Notes: generated from the sequence alone by a model not told the origin. A DNA stretch of 38,085 nucleotides from Planctomycetaceae bacterium (GCA_013813775.1 JACCRE010000257.1:1-38085), one strand, 5' to 3'; shown: positions 1 through 9,808, numbered from the stretch's first letter. Numbers and translations: made by a program.

Positions 1-893
1 TCGCCGTCAAGCAAGACATGGACATCGAGGTCCCCGAAGAGGTCTTCGAGACGAAGAAGTGGAACTGCACGGTTCGCAGCAATCGCAACGTCGCGACCTT
101 CATCAAGGAACTGGTGCTCGAACTGCCCGAAGGTGAGGCGGTCGGCTTCAAGCCGGGCGGTTTCATTCAGATCGAAGTTCCGCCTCACGTCGTGGAGTAC
201 AAGACCTTCGAAGTCGAAGGCGACTTCCGCGAGGATTGGGACAAGTTCAACATGTGGCGGTTCGTGTCGAAGGTCAACGACACGGTCTTCCGCGCGTATT
301 CGATGGCGAACTACCCGGGCGAGAAGGGCATCATCATGCTCAACGTCCGCATTGCCAGCCCGCCGCCTCGCGCCACCGACGGCACGCCGCCCGGCAAGGT
401 GAGCAGCTACATCTTCAACCTCAAGCCCGGCGACAAGTGCACGATCAGCGGGCCCTACGGTGAGTTCTTCATCAAAGAGACGAAGAACGAAATGGTCTAC
501 ATCGGCGGCGGCGCCGGCATGGCCCCGCTGCGCAGCCACATCTTCGAGCTGTTCAAGGAACGGCAAAGCGATCGTCAGGTCAGCTACTGGTACGGCGGTC
601 GCAGCACCCGCGAGCTGTTCTACGTTCCCGAGTTCCGCGAGCTGGAGGAAAAGTTCCCGAACTTCAAGTTCAACATCGCTCTCTCCGACCCGCTGCCGAG
701 CGACAACTGGACAGGCTATCAAGGCTTCATCCATCAGGTGTTGCACGACGAGTACCTGAAGAACCACCCGTCGCCCGAAGACATCGAGTACTACATTTGC
801 GGCCCGCCGATGATGTTGCAGGCGGTGCTCAAGATGCTCGACAACATGGGCGTCGAGCCCGAAAACATCGCGTTCGACGACTTCGGCAGCTAA
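1..893 (+). CDS. nqrF: Na+-translocating NADH:quinone reductase subunit F (5' truncated)
   Basis: This is the NADH-oxidising subunit of the six-subunit membrane complex Na+-NQR, which passes electrons from NADH through FAD and a 2Fe-2S cluster to quinone while exporting Na+. The gene enters the window already in frame, with codons starting at base 3 and reading [20 protein letters not shown]. The ATG at 18 is therefore internal, and the N-terminal helix and 2Fe-2S ferredoxin domain lie outside. The visible 297 codons carry the ferredoxin-NADP reductase-like part: the FAD motif [13 protein letters not shown] near position 291, the NADH-binding [12 protein letters not shown] near 505, the CGPPMM motif near 800, and the family-typical end [10 protein letters not shown]. 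It is followed at 9 bp by apbE and then nqrM, the usual maturation genes, which confirms the assignment. Confidence 0.96.
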   Translation, partial: AVKQDMDIEVPEEVFETKKWNCTVRSNRNVATFIKELVLELPEGEAVGFKPGGFIQIEVPPHVVEYKTFEVEGDFREDWDKFNMWRFVSKVNDTVFRAYSMANYPGEKGIIMLNVRIASPPPRATDGTPPGKVSSYIFNLKPGDKCTISGPYGEFFIKETKNEMVYIGGGAGMAPLRSHIFELFKERQSDRQVSYWYGGRSTRELFYVPEFRELEEKFPNFKFNIALSDPLPSDNWTGYQGFIHQVLHDEYLKNHPSPEDIEYYICGPPMMLQAVLKMLDNMGVEPENIAFDDFGS

Positions 894-902
894 AGGTCGC
901 AC

Positions 903-1979
903 GTGAATCCGTCGATCGTGAAGCCGAGGCGCCGCGCCGCCTCGGCTTTCTTTCTTCTCGCAGCATCGCTGCTCTCGTCCTGCCGGCAGCAGGTCGAGGT
1001 CGTCGGCACGACGCTCGCCGGCGAGACGATGGGCACGACCTACGCGATCAAGCTGACGGAAGTTCCGGCCGGTGAAACCGGGAAAGGACTGAAGCGTGCC
1101 GTTGATGACGCTCTCGAACGCATCAACGCCCAGATGTCGACCTATCGCTCCGACTCGGAGTTGAGCCGCTTCAACGCGAGCGATTCGACGGAGTGGTTTC
1201 CCGTGTCCGCAGCGACCGCGACGGTCGTCGCGGAAGCCCAGCGCGTCAGCCGCGAGTCCGGCGGAGCGTTCGACGCGACCGTCATGCCGCTCGTGAACCT
1301 GTGGAGCTTCGGCCCCGAAGCGCGTCCGGACGCGGTTCCGTCCGACGCCGATCTCGCGGAGCGGCGTGCTCATGTCGGCCATGAAAAGCTCGAAGTCCGG
1401 CTCGATCCGCCCGCGCTGAAAAAGTCTGACCCGCGCGTGTCGGTGGACCTGTCGGCGATCGCCAAGGGCTACGGCGTCGACGTCGTCGCGGAACTGCTCG
1501 ACGAGCGAGGCGTGACGGCCTACATGGTCGAGATCGGTGGAGAGGTTCGCACGAAGGGGCCGAAGAATGACGACGGCGCTCTGTGGCAAATCGGCATCGA
1601 GCGGCCCGTCGCCGGGAAGAGGGCCGTCGAGAAAATCGTCGCCCTCGACGACGACTCGATGGCGACCAGCGGCGACTATCGAAACTACTTCGAAGCCGGC
1701 GGCAAGCGGTATTCGCACACCCTCGACCCGCGCTCGGGCCGTCCGATCGAGCATACGCTCGTGTCGGCCAGCGTGCTTGCGCCGACATGCATGACGGCCG
1801 ACGCCTACGCGACGACGGTCATGGTCCTCGGTCCGGCCGAGGGATATGATTGGCTGGTCGAACGCGACATCGCCGCGCTGCTGATCGTGAAGGTCGGTGA
1901 GCGATTCGTCGAGAAGCCGACGCCTGCATTCTCGGCGAAAATCGAATCGCGACACGCTGTCTCGGGAGAGGAGTCATGA
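903..1979 (+). CDS. apbE: FAD:protein FMN transferase, lipoprotein
   Basis: ApbE transfers FMN from FAD onto a threonine of target flavoproteins. In this operon the targets would be NqrB and NqrC, the covalently flavinylated subunits of the Na+-NQR encoded upstream. The GTG start gives a 358-residue protein with a short basic N terminus, a hydrophobic stretch and a lipobox LLSSC with the lipid cysteine at residue 27, so it should be anchored on the outer face of the cytoplasmic membrane. Family motifs are intact: GETMGTTY near 40-47, [38 protein letters not shown], and the metal-binding [12 protein letters not shown] toward the C terminus. The stop overlaps the nqrM start by 4 bp (ATGA at 1976), indicating translational coupling. 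Confidence 0.95.
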   Translation: MNPSIVKPRRRAASAFFLLAASLLSSCRQQVEVVGTTLAGETMGTTYAIKLTEVPAGETGKGLKRAVDDALERINAQMSTYRSDSELSRFNASDSTEWFPVSAATATVVAEAQRVSRESGGAFDATVMPLVNLWSFGPEARPDAVPSDADLAERRAHVGHEKLEVRLDPPALKKSDPRVSVDLSAIAKGYGVDVVAELLDERGVTAYMVEIGGEVRTKGPKNDDGALWQIGIERPVAGKRAVEKIVALDDDSMATSGDYRNYFEAGGKRYSHTLDPRSGRPIEHTLVSASVLAPTCMTADAYATTVMVLGPAEGYDWLVERDIAALLIVKVGERFVEKPTPAFSAKIESRHAVSGEES

Positions 1980-2215
1980 ACTGGTTCTCCGTGCTGATCC
2001 TGGCCGCGATCGCCGCCGTGGTGCTGGGCCTCGTGATCGCGGGAATGGCCGTTGGAGTCATCTTCTCGAATCGACGCATCAAAGGCAGTTGCGGCGGCCT
2101 CGGCAACATGCGCGACGGTGACGGCCACAGCCCCTGCATGGCCTGCGGCGGCTCGCCCACGGACTGCGACGAAGTGAAGCAGACCGAATGCGCCGTCTCC
2201 CCTGACGATCGCTGA
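1976..2215 (+). CDS. nqrM: Na+-NQR maturation protein NqrM (DUF539)
   Basis: NqrM is a small membrane protein needed to insert the iron centre located between NqrD and NqrE of the Na+-NQR complex. The 79-residue product has one N-terminal membrane helix (about residues 4-30) followed by a cysteine-rich tail with [14 protein letters not shown], a DCDE cysteine and a TEC cysteine, which is the expected pattern for iron binding. The start overlaps the apbE stop by 4 bp, so the two genes are probably translated together as the end of the nqr operon. Length and cysteine spacing match the family well. No clear terminator hairpin follows. Confidence 0.93.
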   Translation: MNWFSVLILAAIAAVVLGLVIAGMAVGVIFSNRRIKGSCGGLGNMRDGDGHSPCMACGGSPTDCDEVKQTECAVSPDDR

Positions 2216-2591
2216 CGATGCGGCCGCGCCTTGTAGAATGACCTCCCGCTACTACGGAGAGGCTTTCGTCGTTCCTCGGGGCGGCAGCGTCACCGTGGAT
2301 CAGCTCGCGGATGTGGGAAGACGTTTGCACGACCTCGATTGGCGGTTTGCACGACATCGCCGTGGTTCCGATGCGCGCCTTGGACGAGTTTGCGATCGGC
2401 GACGCCGAGCGAGATCGCCACTGAAATCTAGAACACCTGTATCAGAATGACACGTCGTCCACACCGGCGAGCCTTATGGCTCCAAGCAGCTCAAAATGTT
2501 GGGCTAGCTGCGATTGCGTCGATCTTCTACGGTCCATAACTCTCGACGGTGGGCCATGATGGATGGCCCGTGACTCGCGGATCGAACGAAA
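2216..2591. other. intergenic stretch, no convincing gene
   Basis: This 376-bp spacer separates the nqr operon from the desaturase gene. It holds a short open frame at 2238-2450 with an arginine-rich, non-protein-like C terminus. Another frame from about 2310 reads MWEDVCTTSIGGLHDIAVVPMRALDEF and could be a decayed coding remnant. Two copies of GTTTGCACGAC sit about 22 bp apart near 2322-2355. No terminator or clear promoter is visible. Confidence 0.4.
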
Positions 2592-3617
2592 TTGCTGGGA
2601 GTGAGGGGCGTGAGGACCGACAAAGAGATCCTGCTCGCGACTCGACCGTTCGCGCGGGAGGTTCGCTGGCGAAGCTGGTGGCACCTGGGTTCGACGGTTT
2701 TCGTCGCGGCGGCGCTGCTTGGCATCGCATCCTACGATGCGTTGGGCGCATTGCGGTTCGTCTTCGGAGTGCTCGCGGGGCTCACGCTGGTTCGACTGTT
2801 CGTGCTGTTCCACGACCATCAGCACGGTTCGATCCTGCGCGGGTCGAAACTCGCCGACGGTGTCATGACCGCCTTCGGAATCTGGTCGCTGAACCCTCCG
2901 AGCGTCTGGAAGCGATCGCACGACCATCACCACCACAACAACTCGAAGCTGTACGGGCCGAACGTCGGCTCGTACCCGATCATGACCGTCGATGCGTATG
3001 CACGCGCGTCGCGCCGCGAGCGGATGTTGTACGCGGCCTCGCGGCATCCGGTGACGATCGCGACCGGATACCTCACGATTTTCTTGGTGGGGATGTGCGT
3101 CGCGCCGCTTATTGCCAACCCGCGCCGACACGCCGACGCGGTCCTCTCGATCGCCTGTCACGCCGGCTTTTTGCTCTGGCTCGCGACGGGCGGAGCCGAC
3201 GACATGTGGCTCGCGGGGGTCCTGCCGTTCGCGGTCGGCTCGGGCGTCGGAGCGTACCTGTTCTTCGCGCAGCACAACTTTCCCGGCGCCCACATCAACG
3301 CCGGCAAGGATTGGACTTACGTTTCCGCCGCACTGCGTTCGTCGAGTTACGTATCGATGGGGCCGCTGATGCGGTGGTTCACGGGAAGCATCGGTTATCA
3401 CCACGTGCATCATCTGAACTCGCACATCCCCTTTTACCGCTTGGCGGAAGCGATGGCCGCGATCCCCGAGGCGCAGTCCCCGACGACGGTGACGCTCGGC
3501 TTCCGCGACGTCGCGAGTTGCTTGCGACTGAAGCTTTGGGACGCCGACGCCGAGCGGCTCGTTCCCTGGCCTGCCAAATCGGGCATCATGGAACGGCCGC
3601 TTCGCGCGGCGGCCTGA
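2592..3617 (+). CDS. membrane fatty-acid desaturase
   Basis: This is an integral-membrane di-iron fatty-acid desaturase that would introduce a double bond into acyl chains of membrane lipids. The family histidine clusters are clear: HDHQH at residues 74-78, HDHHHH at 110-115, and GYHHVHH around 269-274. An additional FAQHNFPGAH lies at about 226-235. Hydrophobic segments at about 33-75 and 155-225 provide the membrane helices. The start is uncertain: TTG at 2592 gives 341 residues, while GTG codons at 2601 and 2610 are alternatives within the same G-rich leader. Substrate and double-bond position cannot be read from the sequence. Sterol or carotenoid modification by related enzymes is possible, but the HDHQH pattern favours acyl lipid. 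It stands alone between two intergenic gaps. Confidence 0.88.
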   Translation: MLGVRGVRTDKEILLATRPFAREVRWRSWWHLGSTVFVAAALLGIASYDALGALRFVFGVLAGLTLVRLFVLFHDHQHGSILRGSKLADGVMTAFGIWSLNPPSVWKRSHDHHHHNNSKLYGPNVGSYPIMTVDAYARASRRERMLYAASRHPVTIATGYLTIFLVGMCVAPLIANPRRHADAVLSIACHAGFLLWLATGGADDMWLAGVLPFAVGSGVGAYLFFAQHNFPGAHINAGKDWTYVSAALRSSSYVSMGPLMRWFTGSIGYHHVHHLNSHIPFYRLAEAMAAIPEAQSPTTVTLGFRDVASCLRLKLWDADAERLVPWPAKSGIMERPLRAAA

Positions 3618-3741
3618 CGTTCTTGCAAGTCAGATTTCGGCATTCAGGTGGCGTGGATGCGCTCGCGTCGGGAGTACGCCTCGGCTACGGTGAGGGGTAA
3701 TATTTTCTCGCCCGCTCGCCCCGCCCAAAGCCCCATCCGCC

Positions 3742-6700
3742 GTGACGAAGACGCTCGCCCTGCTCGCCGCGTTTGTTCCGCTCGCACTGGCCGCGCAAGG
3801 CCCGACCCTGCTCGCGCCGACTGACGCGTTGTCGCCTGAAGAGCAACGCGAGAAGTTTCATGTGCCGTCCGGCTTCGAGATTCAGCTCGTGGCCGCCGAG
3901 CCGGACATCGGTCAGCCGATGAACTTGCAGTTCGACGCGGCGGGTCGCCTTTGGGCGACTTCGTCAGTCGAGTACCCCTATCCCGCACAAGGACCGGGGG
4001 TCGAGGAGCGCGACGAGCACTTTGCCGGCAGCGACGAGCCGCATGCTCCGCGCGATTGGGTCGTCGTGATCTCAGGCATCGGCGCCGACGGCAAGCCCCA
4101 GAGCATCACCCGCTTCACGGAGGGCCTGAACATCCCGATCGGGCACTTGCCGCTGAAGGACGGCGCACTGGTCTACGGCATTCCGTCGCTCGATCGCTAC
4201 ACCGACGGCGACGGAGACGGCAAAGCCGACGATCAGATTCCGTTGCTCACCGGCTTCGGCAACATCGATACGCATGGCATGGTCAACGGTCTGCGATGCT
4301 GGATCGACGGCTGGGTCTACGCCTGCCATGGCTTCCGTAACACGTCGCATGTGAAGGGCGTCGATGGCCGCACGCTCGATATGAACAGCGGCAACACGTT
4401 TCGCTTTCGTCCCAATGGGACCGGCCTCGAACAACTCACCTGGGGTCAGGTCAATCCGTTCGGTCAGACGTTCGACGCGCTCGGCAATCGTTACAACGCC
4501 GACTGCCACTCGATGCCGCTCACCTGTCTGTTGACGGGCGCGTACTACTCCAGCTTCGGCAAGCCGCACGACGGGCTGGGCTTCGGCCCCAACATGATCG
4601 ACCACAGTCACGGATCGACGGGCATCTGCGGGCCGGCCTATTACGCCGCCGATCAGTTCCCCGCCGACTATCGCGAGAACATGTACTTGTGCAATCCGGT
4701 GACGGGCCGGGTGCATCGCGACAAGCTTGTCTGGCACGGCAGCTCGCCGCACGTCGACACGCAACCCGATTTCATCACCTGCGACGATGGGTGGTTCCGC
4801 CCCGTCGATCTCACGGTCGGTCCCGACGGCGCCCTGTATCTCGCCGACTTCTACAACGCGATCATCGGCCACTATGAGATGCCGCTCGGTCATCCGAAGC
4901 GGGACCGATCGAAGGGCCGCATCTGGCGGATCGTGTCTGTCGGCGAGGATGAAGCGACTCGTGCCGAAGTCACCACGCCACCCGATCTCACCACCCAATC
5001 GGCCGAAGAGCTCCTCGCGTTGCTCGGCGACGCGAACCTGACGATCCGCACGCTCGCCTCACACGAACTTGTTGACCGACATGCCGACGAAGCCGTGCCG
5101 CTCATCAAGGCAACGTTCGGAGGTGCCGGGCAGACGGTCGTCGATGCCGCCGCTCAGCGGGCTCACGCGATGTGGGTGCTGGAACGGCTTGCCTCACTGG
5201 AGAGCAGCCTGCTTTCGCGACTCTCAAAAGATGAAAGCCGGCTGGTGCGAACACACGTCGCCAAACTCAGCGATCAGCGAGAGGCCTGGTCCGACGAAGA
5301 TCGTGAGGTCGTGTTGCGACTGCTCGGTGACGACGATGCGTTCGTTCGGCGCGCCGCCGTTGAAGCGTTGGGACGGCACGGCGATCTGAAGTCGGTCGGT
5401 ACGTTGATCGATCTGCTCGAAAAGACGCCAACCGATGACACGCATCTCGTCCACACGCTCCGTATCGCGATCCGCAATCGGATGAGCAACGCTCGAGACC
5501 TCGCCACGCTGCCGATCGAACAGAATTCGCCATTCGAGCTGCGGACGATCGCCGGTGTCGCCCCCGCAGTGAAAACGACCGCGGCGTCGACGTTGCTCAT
5601 TCACATTCTGCGGCTCGATCTCGACGGGCAGGCCGATCCGGTTTCCGACGCGGAGTGGCCGACGGCGTTCGCGCACGTGTGTCGATACGGCGAGCCGCAA
5701 GACATCTCGCAGCTCATCTCCGTGGTTCAGTCGCACAAGGCCGACGACGCAGAAGGGCAACTCGCACTCATCACCGCGGCTCGCACGGCACTGCTGCAGC
5801 GCGGAGACGATTCACAGGGCCTTCTGACGGAATGGGGTGAGAGCCTCGCGACGTCGCTGCTCGAATCATCGACGCAGTCGCTCGCTTGGACACAAGCCCC
5901 ACCGACGGATGGCAGGTCCACCTGGACCGTGCAGCAGCGGAATCTCTCCGACGGGCGCAAGGTCGCGTGCTGGACGAGCCTGCCCAGCGGCGAGCAGCGC
6001 ACTGGCACGCTGCGCTCGCAGCCGTTCGAGGCGCCGCCTGCGTTCAGCTTCTTTCTCGCTGGCCATGCCGGCTTTCCGGGAAAGGACGCTCACACGCTGA
6101 ACACAGTTCGCTTGCGTGACGCGGCGACGGGAGCGGTGTTGAGGGAAACGCTGCCTCCGCGGAACGACGTCGCTCAAAAGGTCGAATGGAATCTGGCGGA
6201 TCTCGCGGGAAATGACTGTTTCATCGAATTGGTCGACGGCGACACTGGCACAGCTTACGCCTGGCTGGCGGCCGGTGCCTTCAGCGTCGACGGTCTCAAC
6301 CCGAACGGGGCCTCAAACCCGCAACAGGCCGCACAACTCATCACCGACCTGCGCCTGGAAGCGTTGACGCCGAAGTTGAAGAACTTGCTGGCCGACTCGC
6401 ATGCGAGTGACGGTCTCAAGTCCGCCGCGGCCACCGCGCTTGTCGGATTCGACCGCGAGCCGGTGTTGGTATCGCTAGTGCCGCTGATCGGTGACCCGGC
6501 GGTCCCGGAATCACTGAGACAGCAGATCGCTGCGGTCACACTCGATCGACAGCCGGAAGCGATCGTCGACGTGCTCGCCGCAGCCGTCAAGACGTTGCCG
6601 TCGTCGGCACAGTTGCCGATCGCCGAACGACTGGTGGAAGCGCCCGCCGGTGCGGCGGCGCTGCTCGCGCTCGTCGAGCAGGGACATGCCTCCGCGAGAT

Positions 6701-7266
6701 TGCTCACTCGACCGACGGTCAAGGCTCGCTTGGGCGCGCACTCCGATCTCGCCGACCGGGTCGCTTCGGCCACTGCGGATCTTCCGGAAGAGGATGCCGC
6801 CTTGAAAACGCTCATCGAGTCACGAACGAACACATTCGACGCTTCGGCCGCTGATGCCGAGCGCGGTGTCGCAGTCTTCACGAAGAACTGCGCGAACTGT
6901 CATCGGATTGGTTCGGAAGGCTCGCTCGTCGGACCGCAACTCGACGGCATCGGCGTCCGCGGCCTCGCTCGAACTATGGAAGACGTGCTCGATCCGAACC
7001 GCAACGTCGACGGCGCCTTCAAAGCCTCGACGATCGTGCTCGCCGACGGTCGCGTCGTCACGGGTCTCGTCCGTCGCGAAGAAGGCGAGTCGCTCGTCAT
7101 CGCCGACAACGCCGGCAAGGAATTCACGGTTCCGAAAGCCGATGTCGAGGAACGAGTCACGTCGTCTCTCTCGCTGATGCCCGCAAACTTCGGCGAAGCG
7201 ATTCCTCCGGATCAGTTCGCCGATCTGATGGCGTATCTGCTCAGGCAGCGACAAACGAAGCAGTAA
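3742..7266 (+). CDS. exported dehydrogenase/HEAT/cytochrome c protein (PVC type)
   Basis: This 1174-residue exported protein belongs to the group annotated as putative membrane-bound dehydrogenase with a heme-binding domain, abundant in Planctomycetes and Verrucomicrobia. It starts at GTG 3742 with a signal peptide (MTKTLALLAAFVPLALAAQG). Residues of about 30-400 form a PQQ-glucose-dehydrogenase-like beta-propeller, with VAAEPDIGQPMNLQFDAAGRL and VGPDGALYLADFYN. Residues of about 420-600 look like HEAT-type helical repeats (VRRAAVEALGRHGD). A middle region of about 720-870 resembles a carbohydrate-binding beta domain, and a second helical stretch of about 880-1000 follows. The C terminus carries a c-type heme motif CANCH at 1050-1054 with the following GSLVGPQLDGIG and a distal methionine candidate in SLMPANF. 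It probably oxidises a sugar or alcohol outside the cytoplasmic membrane. The substrate is unknown. Confidence 0.9.
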   Translation: MTKTLALLAAFVPLALAAQGPTLLAPTDALSPEEQREKFHVPSGFEIQLVAAEPDIGQPMNLQFDAAGRLWATSSVEYPYPAQGPGVEERDEHFAGSDEPHAPRDWVVVISGIGADGKPQSITRFTEGLNIPIGHLPLKDGALVYGIPSLDRYTDGDGDGKADDQIPLLTGFGNIDTHGMVNGLRCWIDGWVYACHGFRNTSHVKGVDGRTLDMNSGNTFRFRPNGTGLEQLTWGQVNPFGQTFDALGNRYNADCHSMPLTCLLTGAYYSSFGKPHDGLGFGPNMIDHSHGSTGICGPAYYAADQFPADYRENMYLCNPVTGRVHRDKLVWHGSSPHVDTQPDFITCDDGWFRPVDLTVGPDGALYLADFYNAIIGHYEMPLGHPKRDRSKGRIWRIVSVGEDEATRAEVTTPPDLTTQSAEELLALLGDANLTIRTLASHELVDRHADEAVPLIKATFGGAGQTVVDAAAQRAHAMWVLERLASLESSLLSRLSKDESRLVRTHVAKLSDQREAWSDEDREVVLRLLGDDDAFVRRAAVEALGRHGDLKSVGTLIDLLEKTPTDDTHLVHTLRIAIRNRMSNARDLATLPIEQNSPFELRTIAGVAPAVKTTAASTLLIHILRLDLDGQADPVSDAEWPTAFAHVCRYGEPQDISQLISVVQSHKADDAEGQLALITAARTALLQRGDDSQGLLTEWGESLATSLLESSTQSLAWTQAPPTDGRSTWTVQQRNLSDGRKVACWTSLPSGEQRTGTLRSQPFEAPPAFSFFLAGHAGFPGKDAHTLNTVRLRDAATGAVLRETLPPRNDVAQKVEWNLADLAGNDCFIELVDGDTGTAYAWLAAGAFSVDGLNPNGASNPQQAAQLITDLRLEALTPKLKNLLADSHASDGLKSAAATALVGFDREPVLVSLVPLIGDPAVPESLRQQIAAVTLDRQPEAIVDVLAAAVKTLPSSAQLPIAERLVEAPAGAAALLALVEQGHASARLLTRPTVKARLGAHSDLADRVASATADLPEEDAALKTLIESRTNTFDASAADAERGVAVFTKNCANCHRIGSEGSLVGPQLDGIGVRGLARTMEDVLDPNRNVDGAFKASTIVLADGRVVTGLVRREEGESLVIADNAGKEFTVPKADVEERVTSSLSLMPANFGEAIPPDQFADLMAYLLRQRQTKQ

Positions 7267-7279
7267 CCCATGAACGCGA

Positions 7280-8065
7280 CTACGCCTCTTTGAACGTCCC
7301 TGACACGATGCCTCGCTGCCGCGTCGCTTCGTACAACACGACGCCGGCGGCGACGGCGGCGTTGAGGCTGCCGACGCGACCGGCGAGTGGAATCGAGATC
7401 GCAAGGTCGCATTTCTCCAAGAGTGACTGATCGATTCCCCTGCCTTCATTGCCGATCACAATCGCGATCGGCCCCGAGAGATCGGCTGTCGAAAGCGGCG
7501 TCGCAGCATGCTCACTAGCGGCGACGAGGTGGACGCCCCGCCGCTGCAACTCACTGACGAACGACAACAGATTCGCGACACGAGCGATGGGGATCGCATT
7601 GACCGCTCCCGCGCTCGAACGGGCAACCTGACTCGTGACGCCGACTTGCCGATCGATGGGAATGAACAGACCCGCCGCGCCGAAGCACTCCGCGTTCCGC
7701 ACGATCGCTCCGAAGTTATACGCATCGTGCAGATGATCGGTGATCAGGAACACGGGAGCATTGCTGTCATTGAAGGCATCCTCGACGAGCTGCGACACCT
7801 CGGCGTACGGAAAGGGCGGCATCTTCGCGATCACGCCCTGATGATCGTTCGCGCCGCAGAGTTGCGCCAGGCGTGCCGTCGATTCGCTGGTCACTCGTAT
7901 GGATCGTGATTCGGCCAGCTTCGCGATTTCATCGAGTCCGCCAGCGTCTTCGGCCAGACGTAACTCATGTGGAGTCCAGCGGCCGGCCCGCAAGGTTTCC
8001 ACGACCACGTTCCGCCCCCAGATCCACGACCGCTGGTGGCTGCCAAGCAAACTCTGTTTCGTCAT
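7280..8065 (-). CDS. rlmB: SpoU-family RNA 2'-O-methyltransferase (RlmB/TrmH-like)
   Basis: This is a SPOUT-class methyltransferase that uses S-adenosylmethionine to methylate a ribose 2'-OH in rRNA or tRNA. The N-terminal part (about residues 10-80) is the small substrate-binding domain (IWGRNVVVETLRAGRW, then ANDHQGVIAKM). The catalytic trefoil-knot domain follows with motif 1 DHLHDAYNFGAIVRNAECFG, motif 2 IVIGNEGRGI and motif 3 ISIPLAGRVGSLNAAVAAGV. The most common form of motif 3 is SLNVSVA, so it is slightly altered. The layout fits RlmB, which modifies 23S rRNA G2251, better than the shorter TrmL. The exact target is an inference. I chose the ATG at 8065 over the GTG at 8074. The gene converges with the heme-protein gene with only 13 bp between the stops and no hairpin. 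Confidence 0.9.
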   Translation of the reverse strand: MTKQSLLGSHQRSWIWGRNVVVETLRAGRWTPHELRLAEDAGGLDEIAKLAESRSIRVTSESTARLAQLCGANDHQGVIAKMPPFPYAEVSQLVEDAFNDSNAPVFLITDHLHDAYNFGAIVRNAECFGAAGLFIPIDRQVGVTSQVARSSAGAVNAIPIARVANLLSFVSELQRRGVHLVAASEHAATPLSTADLSGPIAIVIGNEGRGIDQSLLEKCDLAISIPLAGRVGSLNAAVAAGVVLYEATRQRGIVSGTFKEA

Positions 8066-8139
8066 CACAATCACTGGACTATTGAAACGCCAATTACGTC
8101 ACGGCCGCACTGAATGGGCTGCGCTCTATCGATAACGGT

Positions 8140-9477
8140 TCAAGCATCCTGCTGATCGGCAGCCTCATCGGTTCTTTGTCGCCGTGATCGTAACGTTTTG
8201 AGCCTTACACCGATCTCGGCCTCGAATCCCCGATCCGTCGGCTCGTAGTAGGTGCGTTCGACGCCGAGGTAGTCTTGCTCGACATAACCGCCTTCGTGGC
8301 TATGGGCGTACTGGTAGCCTTCGCCGTGGCCGAGGCGTTTGGCGCCGCTGTAGTGGGCGTCGCGCAAATGAACCGGCACCGGCAGCAGTCGGCGGTTGCG
8401 CACATCGGAGAGCGCTGCATCGATCGCGACGATGGCGCCGTTCGACTTGGGCGCGCAGGCGATATAGATCGCCGCTTGTGAGAGGATGATGCGGCACTCG
8501 GGCATGCCGACGAACTCGGTCGCCTGCACTGCGGCGTTCGCGACGACGAGGGCCTGGGGATCGGCGTTGCCGACGTCTTCACTCGCACAGATCACGATTC
8601 GTCGGGCAATGAACCGTGGATCTTCACCCGCTTCGAGCATGCGGGCCATCCAGTAAATGGCGGCGTCCGGATCGCTGCCGCGCATGCTCTTGATGAAGGC
8701 GCTCGCGGCGTCGTAGTGGTCGTCGCCCGTGGCGTCATATCGGATCGCTTTTTTCTGCACCGATTCCTGAGCGACGTCGAGCGTGACCGTGCCGCCGGCT
8801 TCGACGCTCTTGACGGCGACTTCGAGCCCGTTGAGCGCTCTCCGCGCATCGCCGTCGCTGACTTCGGCGAGGAAAGCCAAGGCGTCGTCCTCGACAATGA
8901 CATCGAGCTGCCCGAGACCTCGTTGTCGATCGTTCAGAGCCCTTGTCAGCAGATCGCGAATCTCAACGATTTCCAGCGGCTTGAATTCGAAGATCTGGCT
9001 GCGGCTGACAAGTGGTGCGACGAGCGAGAAGAACGGATTCGCGGTCGTGGCGCCGACGAGGGTGACGACCCCGGCTTCAACGTCGGGCAGCAACACGTCT
9101 TGCTGGGCCTTGTTAAAGCGATGCAACTCGTCGATGAAGAGAACGGTGCGCGTTCCGCTGGAAGCGAGTCGATCACGAGCGACGTCGAGCACGGCCCGTA
9201 CATCTTTCACGCCAGCGGCAGCCGCGTTGACGCTCACGAACTCGCTTTGCGTCTGCGTCGCAATCAGGCGCGCGAGCGTGGTCTTACCCGTTCCGGGCGG
9301 GCCGAAGAAGATCACGCTGCCGAGCCGATCAGCCTTGAGCATCCGGCGAAGCTGCTTGCTTTCCGCCAGGAAATGCGATTGCCCCGCGAACTCGTCGAGC
9401 GTCCGCGGCCGCATGCGAGCGGCGAGCGGTTGGGCCGCGGCGAGGTAATCGGCCTCCTGGCGGGCGAAGAGATTCAT
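8140..9477 (-). CDS. rarA: replication-associated recombination protein A (AAA+ ATPase)
   Basis: RarA/MgsA is a clamp-loader-like AAA+ ATPase acting at stalled replication forks. The ATG at 9477 gives 445 residues starting MNLFARQEADYLAAAQPLAA and entering the conserved RMRPRTLDEFAGQSH box. An upstream in-frame ATG at 9579 would extend the protein through the intrinsic terminator at 9562-9597, so it is rejected. Walker A is FGPPGTGKTT (about residues 58-67), Walker B is VLFIDELHRF (112-121), and sensor 1 is VGATTANPFFS. The C-terminal tetramerisation part is present, with GSDPDAAIYWMARML, ASEDVGNADPQAL and PVPVHLRDAHYSGAKRLGHG. A structured RNA region and a terminator lie immediately upstream on the same strand, which raises the possibility of leader-type control. 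Confidence 0.95.
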   Translation of the reverse strand: MNLFARQEADYLAAAQPLAARMRPRTLDEFAGQSHFLAESKQLRRMLKADRLGSVIFFGPPGTGKTTLARLIATQTQSEFVSVNAAAAGVKDVRAVLDVARDRLASSGTRTVLFIDELHRFNKAQQDVLLPDVEAGVVTLVGATTANPFFSLVAPLVSRSQIFEFKPLEIVEIRDLLTRALNDRQRGLGQLDVIVEDDALAFLAEVSDGDARRALNGLEVAVKSVEAGGTVTLDVAQESVQKKAIRYDATGDDHYDAASAFIKSMRGSDPDAAIYWMARMLEAGEDPRFIARRIVICASEDVGNADPQALVVANAAVQATEFVGMPECRIILSQAAIYIACAPKSNGAIVAIDAALSDVRNRRLLPVPVHLRDAHYSGAKRLGHGEGYQYAHSHEGGYVEQDYLGVERTYYEPTDRGFEAEIGVRLKTLRSRRQRTDEAADQQDA

Positions 9478-9559
9478 TGGGGAGCAGCGAATGGAGAACG
9501 TGAGCCGCCGATGCGTGCCTGCGGGTACCGTCATGGTACTGCAACGGCCCCGGGCACAA

Positions 9560-9808
9560 AGAAAAAGCCCACCGGCCAAGACCGGTGGGCTTTTTTGTGA
9601 AGAAAGAAAACCCCTACCGGACGGACGGGGTGTGTTTACACTGACCCGGACTAGCCAGGTGGGTGCCCCGCCCCCGGGTTGCGTGATCCGCTACTAAGGC
9701 GGCTATACGCGCGGCCGAGGAAGTCGTGGCTCCCTGGTACAGTGCTTGTAGGGTCGGCAAACTATACCCGTCCGAACACGGCAGAGGCATGCAGTCCTTT
9801 CGAACTGC
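9560..9808 (-). ncRNA. candidate structured RNA upstream of rarA (6S-like rod or leader)
   Basis: On the minus strand a transcript starting near 9808 would fold into a long nested rod. In plus-strand coordinates the pairs are 9614-9619 with 9779-9784, 9622-9629 with 9767-9774 (8 bp, CGGACGGG), 9634-9637 with 9759-9762, 9643-9647 with 9751-9755, and 9655-9659 with 9733-9737. An apical hairpin pairs 9681-9684 with 9707-9710 and 9688-9691 with 9699-9702. A small 5' hairpin pairs 9804-9808 with 9791-9795. A promoter-like pair lies just upstream and a strong terminator at 9562-9597. No convincing reading frame exists here. The closing stem with a UGUU bulge in CUGCCGUGUUCGGACGGG, and the size of about 250 nt, recall 6S RNA. 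A cis-acting leader of rarA is the alternative. I do not see the signature sequences of RNase P RNA, tmRNA or SRP RNA. Confidence 0.5.
9562..9597 (-). terminator. intrinsic terminator between structured RNA and rarA
   Basis: A perfect 9-bp stem GCCCACCGG/CCGGTGGGC (9567-9575 with 9582-9590) is flanked by five A on the left and six T on the right, so it can act on either strand. No plus-strand transcript is expected to reach it, because rarA starts to its left and runs leftward. It should therefore end a minus-strand transcript coming from the 9600-9810 region. Confidence 0.85.

Noticed and set aside
9479-9579. N-terminal extension of rarA to the ATG at 9579
   Set aside because: It includes the terminator hairpin at 9562-9597, and the family's conserved start lies at MNLFARQEADY (9477).
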